From contig NZ_BAYB01000042.1 of NCBI RefSeq assembly GCF_000685035.1, positions 1-64,000 on the forward strand: a DNA stretch of 64,000 nucleotides, given 5' to 3'. The notes beneath the pieces were generated by a model, which had not been told where the DNA came from, searched no databases, and saw only the letters and a program-made list of their open reading frames with translations. The translations under genes were made by a program, and so were the position numbers. This document shows positions 23,350-29,388 of this stretch, piece after piece. The number at the start of each line of letters is the position of its first letter. Within the stretch, counting starts at the first letter, position 1. Origin of the DNA: Paraburkholderia ferrariae NBRC 106233 (GTDB lineage Bacteria; Pseudomonadota; Gammaproteobacteria; Burkholderiales; Burkholderiaceae).

Positions 23350-24444
23350 TCAGCGCGGGGACATTTCCCGTGTGCGCTCCATCTGCATGTCACGCCCGCC
23401 GCGATCCTTCGCGGGCTCCTTGCCCTGGTCGTAGACCTGGCTCTTTTCTGCTGCGTACTGGATGGTCACGCGGTCGTTCTGGTAGACGGCCCGATCCAGG
23501 TTCTCGCGCTCATAGCGCACCGCCACCATGTCGCCGACCTTCAGCATCGCGTGGTGGGACGACACCGCCACCACCTCGCCCTTGAACGTGCCCCCCATAT
23601 CGGTGGCATCGCGCACCATCAGGCCCCGGTAGGCGGCCGCTCGGTCGATAACGTTGCGTGATTCCTCGACCGTGACATCACTGCCGACCACCTTGCCGGC
23701 GTGCAGGTCGCGTGAGATTTCCGCGCGAAGCTGCGGCACGTCCAGGCCTGACTCGCGCGCGTTCATCATGGCCTTGTAGGCTCCGTCCAGCTCCGGGTGC
23801 TTGGCCAGCGCTTCGGCCGGCTTGAGCTTGTCGAAGGCGACGGCGCGCTCTACGGTCGTAATCTCGTAGAACACCTCGCGCATCGGCGCTGGGTTGCCAT
23901 GCGCCGATTCCTTGGCCGCTTCGTTCCAGACTTCCTTGCCGACCTTCTCGTAGTCCAGCTTGTGCCCGGAATGGCTGGCCAGCTCGTTCATGTACTCGCG
24001 TGTGGCCCGGCCGTTGCCTTCGCGGAAGGGGTGCATTTCGTTCACCACCGCGTACACATCGGTCATCGCCTTGGCGAACTCCTGCTTGTCCAGTCCTCGG
24101 CCGTAGTGGGCATCCTTCACGAGCTGGTGGGCCTTCTCGCCGTAGCTCGGGATTTCCTCTGTGAAGGCGAACAGCGTCCGGTTGGCTCCGTTGCCCTTCA
24201 CCATGTCCACGGTGCGCAGCTCGCCAGCCCACTCGTACACGTCCTTGAAGACATGCCGGTGGATGTCTTGAAGGTGTGCCAGGTCGAAGTCGCCTCGAAC
24301 GGGATGCTCGCGCAGCTCCTGCGCGCGGATCGCGGTCGCGCCGCGCTCGAAGCGTTGCAGCTCGGCTTGATTCTGGATGTCGGCCTTGTTCCGCAGCACG
24401 TTGGTGCCGGGGTAGACGTAATCCTCCCAATTCCCGTCAGCCAT
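23350..24444 (-). CDS. Fic-domain AMP-transferase toxin with C-terminal plasmid module
   Basis: 364 residues. The Fic core holds HPFREGNGRATR at 138-149, matching HPFx(D/E)GNGRxxR with His138 as catalytic base; upstream helices (FDLAHLQDIHRHVFKDVYEWAGELRTVDMVKG) match the VbhT/Bep group. Fic enzymes of this group AMPylate DNA gyrase and topoisomerase IV. Residues 196-364 form the module shared with the zeta fusion. In Bartonella VbhT the equivalent position holds the BID secretion signal. The start codon overlaps the stop of the antitoxin gene (TGATG). Confidence 0.88.
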   Translation of the reverse strand: MADGNWEDYVYPGTNVLRNKADIQNQAELQRFERGATAIRAQELREHPVRGDFDLAHLQDIHRHVFKDVYEWAGELRTVDMVKGNGANRTLFAFTEEIPSYGEKAHQLVKDAHYGRGLDKQEFAKAMTDVYAVVNEMHPFREGNGRATREYMNELASHSGHKLDYEKVGKEVWNEAAKESAHGNPAPMREVFYEITTVERAVAFDKLKPAEALAKHPELDGAYKAMMNARESGLDVPQLRAEISRDLHAGKVVGSDVTVEESRNVIDRAAAYRGLMVRDATDMGGTFKGEVVAVSSHHAMLKVGDMVAVRYERENLDRAVYQNDRVTIQYAAEKSQVYDQGKEPAKDRGGRDMQMERTREMSPR

Positions 24445-24662
24445 CAGGCACCCCGCTTCGCCAGCTTCAGGTACTCGGCCACGGCCTGGTCGGGGGTCAG
24501 CTCGCCATTGATGACACGTTCCTGGATGGCCAGGTCGTGTGCATCCATGTGCAGCCCTTCCAGCGCCTGGGAGGCATTGGCCTGGCGGAACTGTTCGCGC
24601 CGCTCTGCCTGGATGTCGCGGGCCGGCACAGGCTCGGCCAGCAGCTCGTCAAAGTTGTTCAT
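24444..24662 (-). CDS. vbhA: VbhA-type Fic inhibitor (antitoxin)
   Basis: 72 residues from an ATG with GGAGG at good spacing. NASQALEGLHMDAHDLAIQERVINGELTPDQAVAEYL carries SxxxEG, the anti-Fic helix motif (S/T)xxxE(G/N), whose Glu blocks ATP binding in the partner Fic enzyme, followed by the helical 'antitoxin_VbhA' tail. Encoded directly before and overlapping the Fic gene. Confidence 0.85.
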   Translation of the reverse strand: MNNFDELLAEPVPARDIQAERREQFRQANASQALEGLHMDAHDLAIQERVINGELTPDQAVAEYLKLAKRGA

Positions 24663-24664
24663 AG

Positions 24665-24919
24665 TCAACCGCCTCCATTTCCAAAGAGCCAGAAGGCAAC
24701 CACCACGAGGAAGCCGACGATCAGCAGCTTCATGATGATTCCCCTGAAGAAGAAGGCCAGGACAAAACCGATGATGATTCCCGTCACCATCGGCCCATTC
24801 CCGGCCATGTTTTGCAGGTAGCCGAACATGGTGCTGAACACCCGCATAGCCACCTCTGCGATGTCCCCGAACACGCTCAGGAACTGGTGCATGAATTCGC
24901 CTACGTCGAAGCTCCCCAT
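24665..24919 (-). CDS. Small membrane protein, 84 aa
   Basis: Starts at an ATG overlapping the vapC stop (TGATG) with GGAGG upstream. An amphipathic N-terminus is followed by two membrane helices (MVTGIIIGFVLAFFF, LLIVGFLVVVAFWLF). Sits between a VapC gene and the Fic module. No family recognised. Confidence 0.6.
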   Translation of the reverse strand: MGSFDVGEFMHQFLSVFGDIAEVAMRVFSTMFGYLQNMAGNGPMVTGIIIGFVLAFFFRGIIMKLLIVGFLVVVAFWLFGNGGG

Positions 24920-25329
24920 CAGCGCGCCTCCCATTGCAAGACCTGCACGGGCAGGTGCATCGAGGCGAACAGGCCCGGTCGATTCGTTACCAGGGTCGCG
25001 CCGGCCGCGACCGCGTGCGCGGCCACCATGATGTCCAGCTCGCCCATGTCGGCCCCGTCGCGGACAGCCAGAGGCCGCACGCGGGCGTATTCATCGGCCG
25101 CAGCGTCATCCCATGCCAGCGAGCGCACGATCTGGAAGAAGGACAACAGCACCCGGCGCAGCATCAGGTGCTCGGGGAAGTCCATCAGCCCCAGCAGCAG
25201 CTCGGCGCGCGTGACGGCCGAGACGCACAGCTCTTGCGGCAGGGTGGCCGCAAGCTGCGCGTTGCGGTCTTCGGTGATGTCGCCACGGATCAGTGCAGCC
25301 GCGACGGTGGTATCCAGCATGAACGGCAT
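24919..25329 (-). CDS. vapC: VapC-type PIN-domain toxin (second copy)
   Basis: 136 residues from an ATG overlapping the previous stop (TGATG). MPFMLDTTVAAALIRGD (Asp), VSAVTRAELLLGLMD (Glu) and MGELDIMVAAHAVAAGATLVTNRPGLFA (Asp and Asn) supply the PIN active site. It differs clearly from the copy at 10140. Separated from its vapB by an extra 89-aa gene. Confidence 0.88.
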   Translation of the reverse strand: MPFMLDTTVAAALIRGDITEDRNAQLAATLPQELCVSAVTRAELLLGLMDFPEHLMLRRVLLSFFQIVRSLAWDDAAADEYARVRPLAVRDGADMGELDIMVAAHAVAAGATLVTNRPGLFASMHLPVQVLQWEAR

Positions 25330-25598
25330 CACTGCGCCTTCCCTCGTGTCGTGTTGTTGTTCGCCCGGCACTGCCTCTGCATTTCCAGCTCTTGCCGCAC
25401 CGCCTTGGAGTGGCAGGCCAGCAGCACAGGCTTCACCGTGTCGGGCACCTCGGGATCGTGCTGAAGGCCCGACAGCAAGCGCCGCTCGATCTTGAGGATG
25501 AAGCTCTCAGCCAGGTTGCCGGAGCGGGCGGCGATCAGCAGCGCATCCTTGCGCAGCCGGTAGTACCAGTGCTGGGCAGCGGCTGCTTGGTTACTCAT
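25329..25598 (-). CDS. Hypothetical protein inside the vapB-vapC operon, 89 aa
   Basis: Helical basic protein (HWYYRLRKDALLIAARSGNLAESFILKIERRLLSGLQ). It overlaps vapB by eight bases and vapC by one, so all three are co-translated. An added third gene in a vapBC module is uncommon; it might be a chaperone or second regulator. No family recognised. Confidence 0.6.
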   Translation of the reverse strand: MSNQAAAAQHWYYRLRKDALLIAARSGNLAESFILKIERRLLSGLQHDPEVPDTVKPVLLACHSKAVRQELEMQRQCRANNNTTRGKAQ

Positions 25599-25848
25599 GG
25601 CACACCTCCCTCGCTACCTTGTTCATCGGCCGCGTGGCCATGTAGCCCACAGGGATGCCAGCCGCCCGGATCGCACGGAAGAAGCTCGACCAGGTGCTGG
25701 CACCGGGCAGCGTCGTCAGGATCACGTCGCCGGTCAGTTCGTCGCGCCGAATGAAGACTTCTTCGCCCTCGAAACGGAACTCAGCAGGTAGCCGAACGGC
25801 TTGGCTGGAGCCGTTCTTGAACAACTTGGCAGGGCGCAAATCGGTCAT
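25591..25848 (-). CDS. vapB: VapB-type AbrB antitoxin (second copy)
   Basis: 85 residues. AKLFKNGSSQAVRLPAEFRFEGEEVFIRRDELTGDVILT is the AbrB swapped-hairpin domain, and the tail (STWSSFFRAIRAAGIPVGYMATRP) would bind the toxin. Two or three half-sites of the TGCCGTCA family lie 40-70 bp upstream. Confidence 0.85.
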   Translation of the reverse strand: MTDLRPAKLFKNGSSQAVRLPAEFRFEGEEVFIRRDELTGDVILTTLPGASTWSSFFRAIRAAGIPVGYMATRPMNKVAREVCHE

Positions 25849-25888
25849 GGTTATCTGCTGGTGAGTGGGTATATGCAGCAGTCTATAT

Positions 25889-25918
25889 TGCCGTCACTTT
25901 GCCGTCAATATGACGGCA
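25889..25918 (+). promoter_or_regulatory. Triple half-site operator upstream of the second vapB
   Basis: TGCCGTCA at 25889 and 25900, then TGACGGCA at 25911, each 11 bp apart, next to AT-rich GTCTATATT. The clearest member of the second operator family. Confidence 0.6.
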
Positions 25919-25919
25919 C

Positions 25920-26615
25920 TTAATACCGCGCCCGATAAGGCTCACCTTCCTCCCAAAGCCGCTGCCAGTAGGTCGCGTACTCCTTGGCCAGCGTCGGGTG
26001 ATGCCAGATCACCAAGACGTTCTCGCTGTTGCGCCTCGCGGCAGAATCCGTGTAGTTGAAGCTGCCCGTTTCCACGGTGTCGCCATCCACCACCAACACC
26101 TTCGAGTGCTGAATCGCGTACCGGGAATTGATGCGAACCGGGACGCCCACGTTGGCCAGGAAAGTGGCGGACGTGTAGCGCTCCGTGAGCTGCGACTTGT
26201 CCATCACCACCATCACTGACACGCCCGCCTTCTGCTTGCGCAAAAGCGCCTCGGCGATGGGCTTGCTGGTGAACGAGTAGGCCGCAATGCGGATCGAGGT
26301 CTTGGCCGAGTCGATGACGTTGAGCACCAAGTCAAGCGCGCCACCGTCAGGTGCGGTCGCCATCTGCACCCACGCACGCCCGTCCGCTGGGGGCACCGTG
26401 CCCATATAGACCTGCTCCGGCACCGTGGCCGCGCCACCCTGCCCTTGCGTGCTGTGCTGTCGCTTGCTGTCGTTCTTGCTGCCGTTGCCAAATTTGCCGC
26501 TGAACCAGTCCAGGATGGGCTGGTCGCCGGCAAAGGAAGTGACGGGAGACGACGTGAGTGCGACCCCTATTGCAAAGGCTGTAACGAGGCGAGCTACTGT
26601 GTTCTTGCTTTTCAT
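25920..26615 (-). CDS. nuc: Exported phospholipase-D-type endonuclease (Nuc-like)
   Basis: 231 residues with a signal peptide (MKSKNTVARLVTAFAIGVALTSSPVTSFAG). The HKD signature appears once as HSKVLVVDGDTVETGSFNYTDSAARRNSEN, as in the periplasmic nuclease Nuc of plasmid pKM101, which works as a dimer. Preceding strands (ALDLVLNVIDSAKTSIRIAAYSFTSKPIAEALL) complete the PLD fold. It may process DNA in the periplasm during transfer. Confidence 0.87.
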   Translation of the reverse strand: MKSKNTVARLVTAFAIGVALTSSPVTSFAGDQPILDWFSGKFGNGSKNDSKRQHSTQGQGGAATVPEQVYMGTVPPADGRAWVQMATAPDGGALDLVLNVIDSAKTSIRIAAYSFTSKPIAEALLRKQKAGVSVMVVMDKSQLTERYTSATFLANVGVPVRINSRYAIQHSKVLVVDGDTVETGSFNYTDSAARRNSENVLVIWHHPTLAKEYATYWQRLWEEGEPYRARY

Positions 26616-26633
26616 TCAATCATCCATCCATAG

Positions 26634-26894
26634 TCAAAACGGAAGCCTGTAGTGGCCATGCTTGTTTAGAAACTTGCGCACTTCTCTGAAGCTACGCAGG
26701 TTTGGCGGCGGCACACCGTTTTCTTGCGCTATCGAGATTGCGTAACCGACCATCTTGTCCGTAGGCCGCCGCACAGCAGAGCCAACCATCCAGACCAAGA
26801 GAACCAAAAACAGGGCGATGAACCACCAGCTTTGAGTCAATACAAAGGCCACCATCGGCAGCAAAACAAGTAGTACGCGCAGCATGGTTGTCAT
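26634..26894 (-). CDS. Small membrane protein, 86 aa
   Basis: Two hydrophobic helices (VLLVLLPMVAFVLTQSWWF, IALFLVLLVWMVGSAV) and a basic C-terminal segment (LRSFREVRKFLNKHGHYRLPF). Its ATG overlaps the stop of the Cas4-like gene (ATGA), so it probably belongs to that unit. Confidence 0.6.
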   Translation of the reverse strand: MTTMLRVLLVLLPMVAFVLTQSWWFIALFLVLLVWMVGSAVRRPTDKMVGYAISIAQENGVPPPNLRSFREVRKFLNKHGHYRLPF

Positions 26895-27406
26895 CCTGAA
26901 CAGGTGGCGGCGTGGCCGCACGAATTGCATTTCTTGCCGCGACTTTTCCGGGGCTGAGCGCGCCCTTCCGTCACGTCCAGATAGCGGTTGATAATTCGCA
27001 CGCACGCGGAGTCGTCCAGCAGCTCGACCCGATGTGCGGTGCGCTGCCGCGTGCGGCGATTGTTGATGGCCACGTACCCATGCGCTGCCGTCTCGAAGCC
27101 CTTGTGACGCAGCAGCCAGGCTTGCAGTGAGAGCTGCGCGATGTCGGTGTCAAACACGCGGTCAAGGTCGCGGTTCTTGTTCTCGACCGGGACGTGTTGC
27201 CCGGTGGGCAGGCGGTAGACGCGATCAGGGCGGCCGACCACGGGAAACGGTGCGTCGATCCACAGGTTCTTCTCGACCAGGGCGACTCGGGCGGCCTTGA
27301 GTTCTTCAGGGAGCCAGACCTGGGTGAAGCCACGCCAGACGATGAGCATCCACACAGCCACCGCGATGGCCATGCCGAAGAACATGAGGCCGATCAAGGT
27401 GTGCAT
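26891..27406 (-). CDS. Membrane-anchored Cas4-like nuclease, core and Fe-S part
   Basis: 171 residues from an ATG overlapping the previous stop. After an N-terminal membrane helix (LIGLMFFGMAIAVAVWMLIVW) come GRPDRVYRLPTGQHVPVENKNRD, the PD-(D/E)xK strand pair (Asp; Glu-x-Lys), and DIAQLSLQAWLLRHKGFETAAHGYVAI, the Cas4 QhxxY-like helix. The end, KCNSCGHAATC, gives three Cys like the Cas4 iron-sulphur cluster. The fourth Cys normally lies at the N-terminus and is found instead in the next upstream gene. Confidence 0.7.
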   Translation of the reverse strand: MHTLIGLMFFGMAIAVAVWMLIVWRGFTQVWLPEELKAARVALVEKNLWIDAPFPVVGRPDRVYRLPTGQHVPVENKNRDLDRVFDTDIAQLSLQAWLLRHKGFETAAHGYVAINNRRTRQRTAHRVELLDDSACVRIINRYLDVTEGRAQPRKSRGKKCNSCGHAATCSG

Positions 27407-27816
27407 CACCGGCCCTCCACGAACACCACGAGGCGGTCAAGTGCGCGACGTACCAAGCCAGCGGCTCTCGGCCAGCGCTCCAGCACGCGGGCGATGCCAG
27501 GCGACACGGCGTAGTACAGGCGAACGGCCACACGGCCGGTCGCACGGGGCATCAGTACCCGGTCGCGCCATGCGCGCAGCGTGTTGGTTTGCCAAGCCTC
27601 CCCGCCGTAGACCTGGGAAGCGATGAAGCAGCGCTTGTCCACGATCTGCGAGGTCTGCCCCTCGACCTGAAAGCGCAGATGCTCGAAGGTGCCCGTGGCC
27701 GCCTTGATGCGAACATCGAGCGGCCGCGCATCCCCGCGCTCACGGTCATAGACGGCCTTCTGCTCGCAGTAGACCGTCGCCACGATGTCGGTGATGGAGT
27801 GGTAGCGCTTCCTCAT
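27406..27816 (-). CDS. Cas4-like N-terminal part as a separate gene, 136 aa
   Basis: The start MRKRYHSITDIVATVYCEQKAVYDRERG resembles Cas4 N-termini (SVTDL..YCPRKAYYxRV), with the single Cys that would complete a 3+1 Fe-S cluster. ATGTFEHLRFQVEG matches the following His-containing helix. It overlaps the downstream gene TGATG-style. Together the two genes read like a split Cas4. No CRISPR array or other cas gene was seen. Confidence 0.6.
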   Translation of the reverse strand: MRKRYHSITDIVATVYCEQKAVYDRERGDARPLDVRIKAATGTFEHLRFQVEGQTSQIVDKRCFIASQVYGGEAWQTNTLRAWRDRVLMPRATGRVAVRLYYAVSPGIARVLERWPRAAGLVRRALDRLVVFVEGR

Positions 27817-28190
27817 GCACCACCGCCATCTGCGAACAACAGGCTTGGTGGCATTCCCGCCTTCTCGCACACCTCAATTACGCTATCCCGGACGGCGGTG
27901 GATAAGGCCGCAGTTACTGACTCGAAGATGAACTTAAATGACTCATCCTCTCGGGGAACTAGCGCCTCCATCAGATAACCAAGCAGAGCGCCGTTCACTG
28001 ATAGAGTGAATGTGCCGGCTGGCCATGCCTCGTTCCAGATGTAGAGAAGGGGGAGGATGTGAGCCAATTCGGAAGCCACTTCCTCGCTTGTCACTTCAGC
28101 GCAGTAAATCGGCGTGGACAACTGCTGGCTGTCGAAAATTTGTTTAAGGATCAGGCCAACGGCCTGCCTCTCCATTTCTTGCCGTGTCAT
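27813..28190 (-). CDS. Hypothetical protein, 125 aa
   Basis: Helical protein (MTRQEMERQAVGLILKQIFDSQQLSTPIYCAEVTSEEVASELAHILPLL) with an ATGA overlap at both ends, so it is in a tightly coupled operon with the membrane protein and the Cas4-like pair. No family recognised. Confidence 0.6.
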   Translation of the reverse strand: MTRQEMERQAVGLILKQIFDSQQLSTPIYCAEVTSEEVASELAHILPLLYIWNEAWPAGTFTLSVNGALLGYLMEALVPREDESFKFIFESVTAALSTAVRDSVIEVCEKAGMPPSLLFADGGGA

Positions 28191-28462
28191 GCGTCCTCCA
28201 ATCTTTCGCGCGCGAAAGTCACCGCGCCCTTGCGGGCTGATGGCAGCAGCCAGCGATAAATGCCTAACAGGCTGGTCAGCGTGAAAGCCGCCTGCATGAC
28301 GATCAAAGCCGGCTCTGCGGCCATGACGCCGTAGGCGATCCACATGGCGTTAGAGCCCAGGAAGGCCAAGAACCCGTACCCTGAAAAGCGGCTGTTGGTT
28401 GCCAGCAGGAACGAGCCAAGGACTCCCAGGGCGCATCCTGCCCACTGGATCGCGTCCGTCAT
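28187..28462 (-). CDS. Three-helix membrane protein, 91 aa
   Basis: Three membrane helices (AIQWAGCALGVLGSFLLA, GFLAFLGSNAMWIAYGVMA, LIVMQAAFTLTSLLGIYRWLL), the size of a SemiSWEET or small PnuC-like protein, though no key motif supports transport. Palindrome copy 5 encodes its C-terminal FARER. The start is the Met at 28462, overlapping the lipoprotein gene stop. Confidence 0.6.
   Translation of the reverse strand: MTDAIQWAGCALGVLGSFLLATNSRFSGYGFLAFLGSNAMWIAYGVMAAEPALIVMQAAFTLTSLLGIYRWLLPSARKGAVTFARERLEDA
28203..28218. repeat. Dispersed palindrome copy 5
   Basis: Perfect copy in the last codons of the three-helix protein gene, 13 bp before the next gene start. Confidence 0.8.
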
Positions 28463-28617
28463 TTCTGAGGCATCCGGCAATCGCCACACTCGATGTAGTT
28501 GGGGATCGAGCGGTACGGGGTCAGGTCGGTGCCAATGCGGGGATCGGGCTGTTGTTGCTTTGTTGCACAACCTGCCAAGCTGGCCAGGAACAGTGCTGCG
28601 GCCAAGGTTTTCTTCAT
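28459..28617 (-). CDS. Small lipoprotein, 52 aa
   Basis: MKKTLAAALFLASLAGC is a lipoprotein signal with lipobox LAGC. The mature peptide (ATKQQQPDPRIGTDLTPYRS...) ends with ECGDCRMPQK, a CxxC. Its stop overlaps the next start (ATGA). Small lipoproteins of this kind often serve as entry-exclusion or lysis proteins on plasmids; the role here is unknown. Confidence 0.65.
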   Translation of the reverse strand: MKKTLAAALFLASLAGCATKQQQPDPRIGTDLTPYRSIPNYIECGDCRMPQK

Positions 28618-28877
28618 GTTTCGCTCCGAAACGGTAGGGTTTTAGGGGTTGCCAATCCGGTCAGCCGAAGGCTGCGGGCGGGTGCTGTAGTTCCAAAAAC
28701 GGCCTCAGCCGTTGTATCCTTGTAACTGCCGTCAAAGTGACGGCAACTCGTGCGCTCCCGCACCTTGCGTTGTCGATGGTCTTGTGCCACTGTCCGCGCG
28801 CACTTTGATGGAGAGCGGCGGGCATTTAGATTCACGAGGTTTGCGCACCGCGCAGGCCTGAACCCAGGAGATACGAC
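28618..28877 (+). promoter_or_regulatory. Divergent promoter region with operator
   Basis: 260 bp without a gene, between the leftward lipoprotein gene and the rightward gene at 28878. It contains an inverted operator TGCCGTCA-AAG-TGACGGCA at 28727-28745 next to GTTGTATCCTTGTAAC, and an AGGAG ribosome-binding site at about 28866. The operator could control both directions. Confidence 0.55.
28727..28745. promoter_or_regulatory. Operator TGCCGTCA-AAG-TGACGGCA
   Basis: A perfect 8+8 bp inverted repeat with a 3-bp centre, second operator family. A related copy with one mismatch, TGCCGTCT-TTA-TGACGGCA, lies inside the gene at 28898-28916. Confidence 0.6.
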
Positions 28878-29120
28878 ATGCTGAAGAAATACGCCGCTGC
28901 CGTCTTTATGACGGCAATTTGCAGCCTCTCCAATGCTCAAGCCGCGCCGAATCAGGCCCCGGTGAAAGGCGGCCTTTGCTATGGCACCCCGCAGGCCTTG
29001 AACTGCGAGCACCTGGGCAAAGTCACCGTCAAGGAGATTTACGAAAAGGGTTGGCGCGTTGTCGCTTACGTCAAAGAAGGCCCGAACACGGTTACGGTCG
29101 TGATCGAGGAACAAAGGTGA
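28878..29120 (+). CDS. Small secreted protein, 80 aa
   Basis: Signal peptide MLKKYAAAVFMTAICSLSNAQA. The mature part has two Cys (GGLCYGTPQALNCEHLG), probably a disulfide, and a beta-hairpin end (GPNTVTVVIEEQR). AGGAG precedes the ATG. It and the next gene are the only rightward genes in the transfer half of the window. An operator-like repeat lies within codons 7-13. Confidence 0.65.
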   Translation: MLKKYAAAVFMTAICSLSNAQAAPNQAPVKGGLCYGTPQALNCEHLGKVTVKEIYEKGWRVVAYVKEGPNTVTVVIEEQR

Positions 29121-29124
29121 AAAC

Positions 29125-29388
29125 ATGATCTCTCGTCCCCGCAAGCTGCTCGGCCTTGTGCCGGTCGTAGCTGCTTGGTTGTTGTCGGACAAGACCGCCT
29201 CTAGCTTCCTGGCGATGCTGGTTGGCGGTCTTGTCGTTTGGGTGCCGTACTGGCTCGCCTGGTGGCTTAGCGATGGCTTCAGTGGTTTCAGCATCGGCTC
29301 AGCTCCGTTTGACGATGACCCTGTGACCGGATACCGCTGGGGGTCACAGGGCTATGGCTACTACCAGGGCAACCACCGCGTTCACTAG
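29125..29388 (+). CDS. Small membrane protein facing traG; exclusion candidate
   Basis: 87 residues with two membrane helices (LLGLVPVVAAWLL, FLAMLVGGLVVWVPYWLAWWL) and an aromatic tail (GYRWGSQGYGYYQG). AAAGGTG precedes the ATG. It overlaps traG tail to tail by four bases. In F the entry-exclusion gene traS lies next to traG; size, topology and position fit, but orientation is opposite and no sequence likeness is visible. Confidence 0.55.
   Translation: MISRPRKLLGLVPVVAAWLLSDKTASSFLAMLVGGLVVWVPYWLAWWLSDGFSGFSIGSAPFDDDPVTGYRWGSQGYGYYQGNHRVH

Noticed and set aside
27406..27409. A sequencing frameshift splitting one Cas4 gene
   Set aside because: The downstream gene starts with its own membrane helix and has a regular TGATG overlap, so two genes are more likely than an error.
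26891..27816. CRISPR-Cas locus suggested by Cas4-like genes
   Set aside because: No repeat-spacer array and no cas1, cas2 or effector genes were seen; the genes sit in a plasmid operon of small membrane proteins.
28614..29294. 226-codon leftward open frame opposite the two small rightward genes
   Set aside because: The rightward genes have ribosome-binding sites, a signal peptide and membrane helices, while this frame has no such support.
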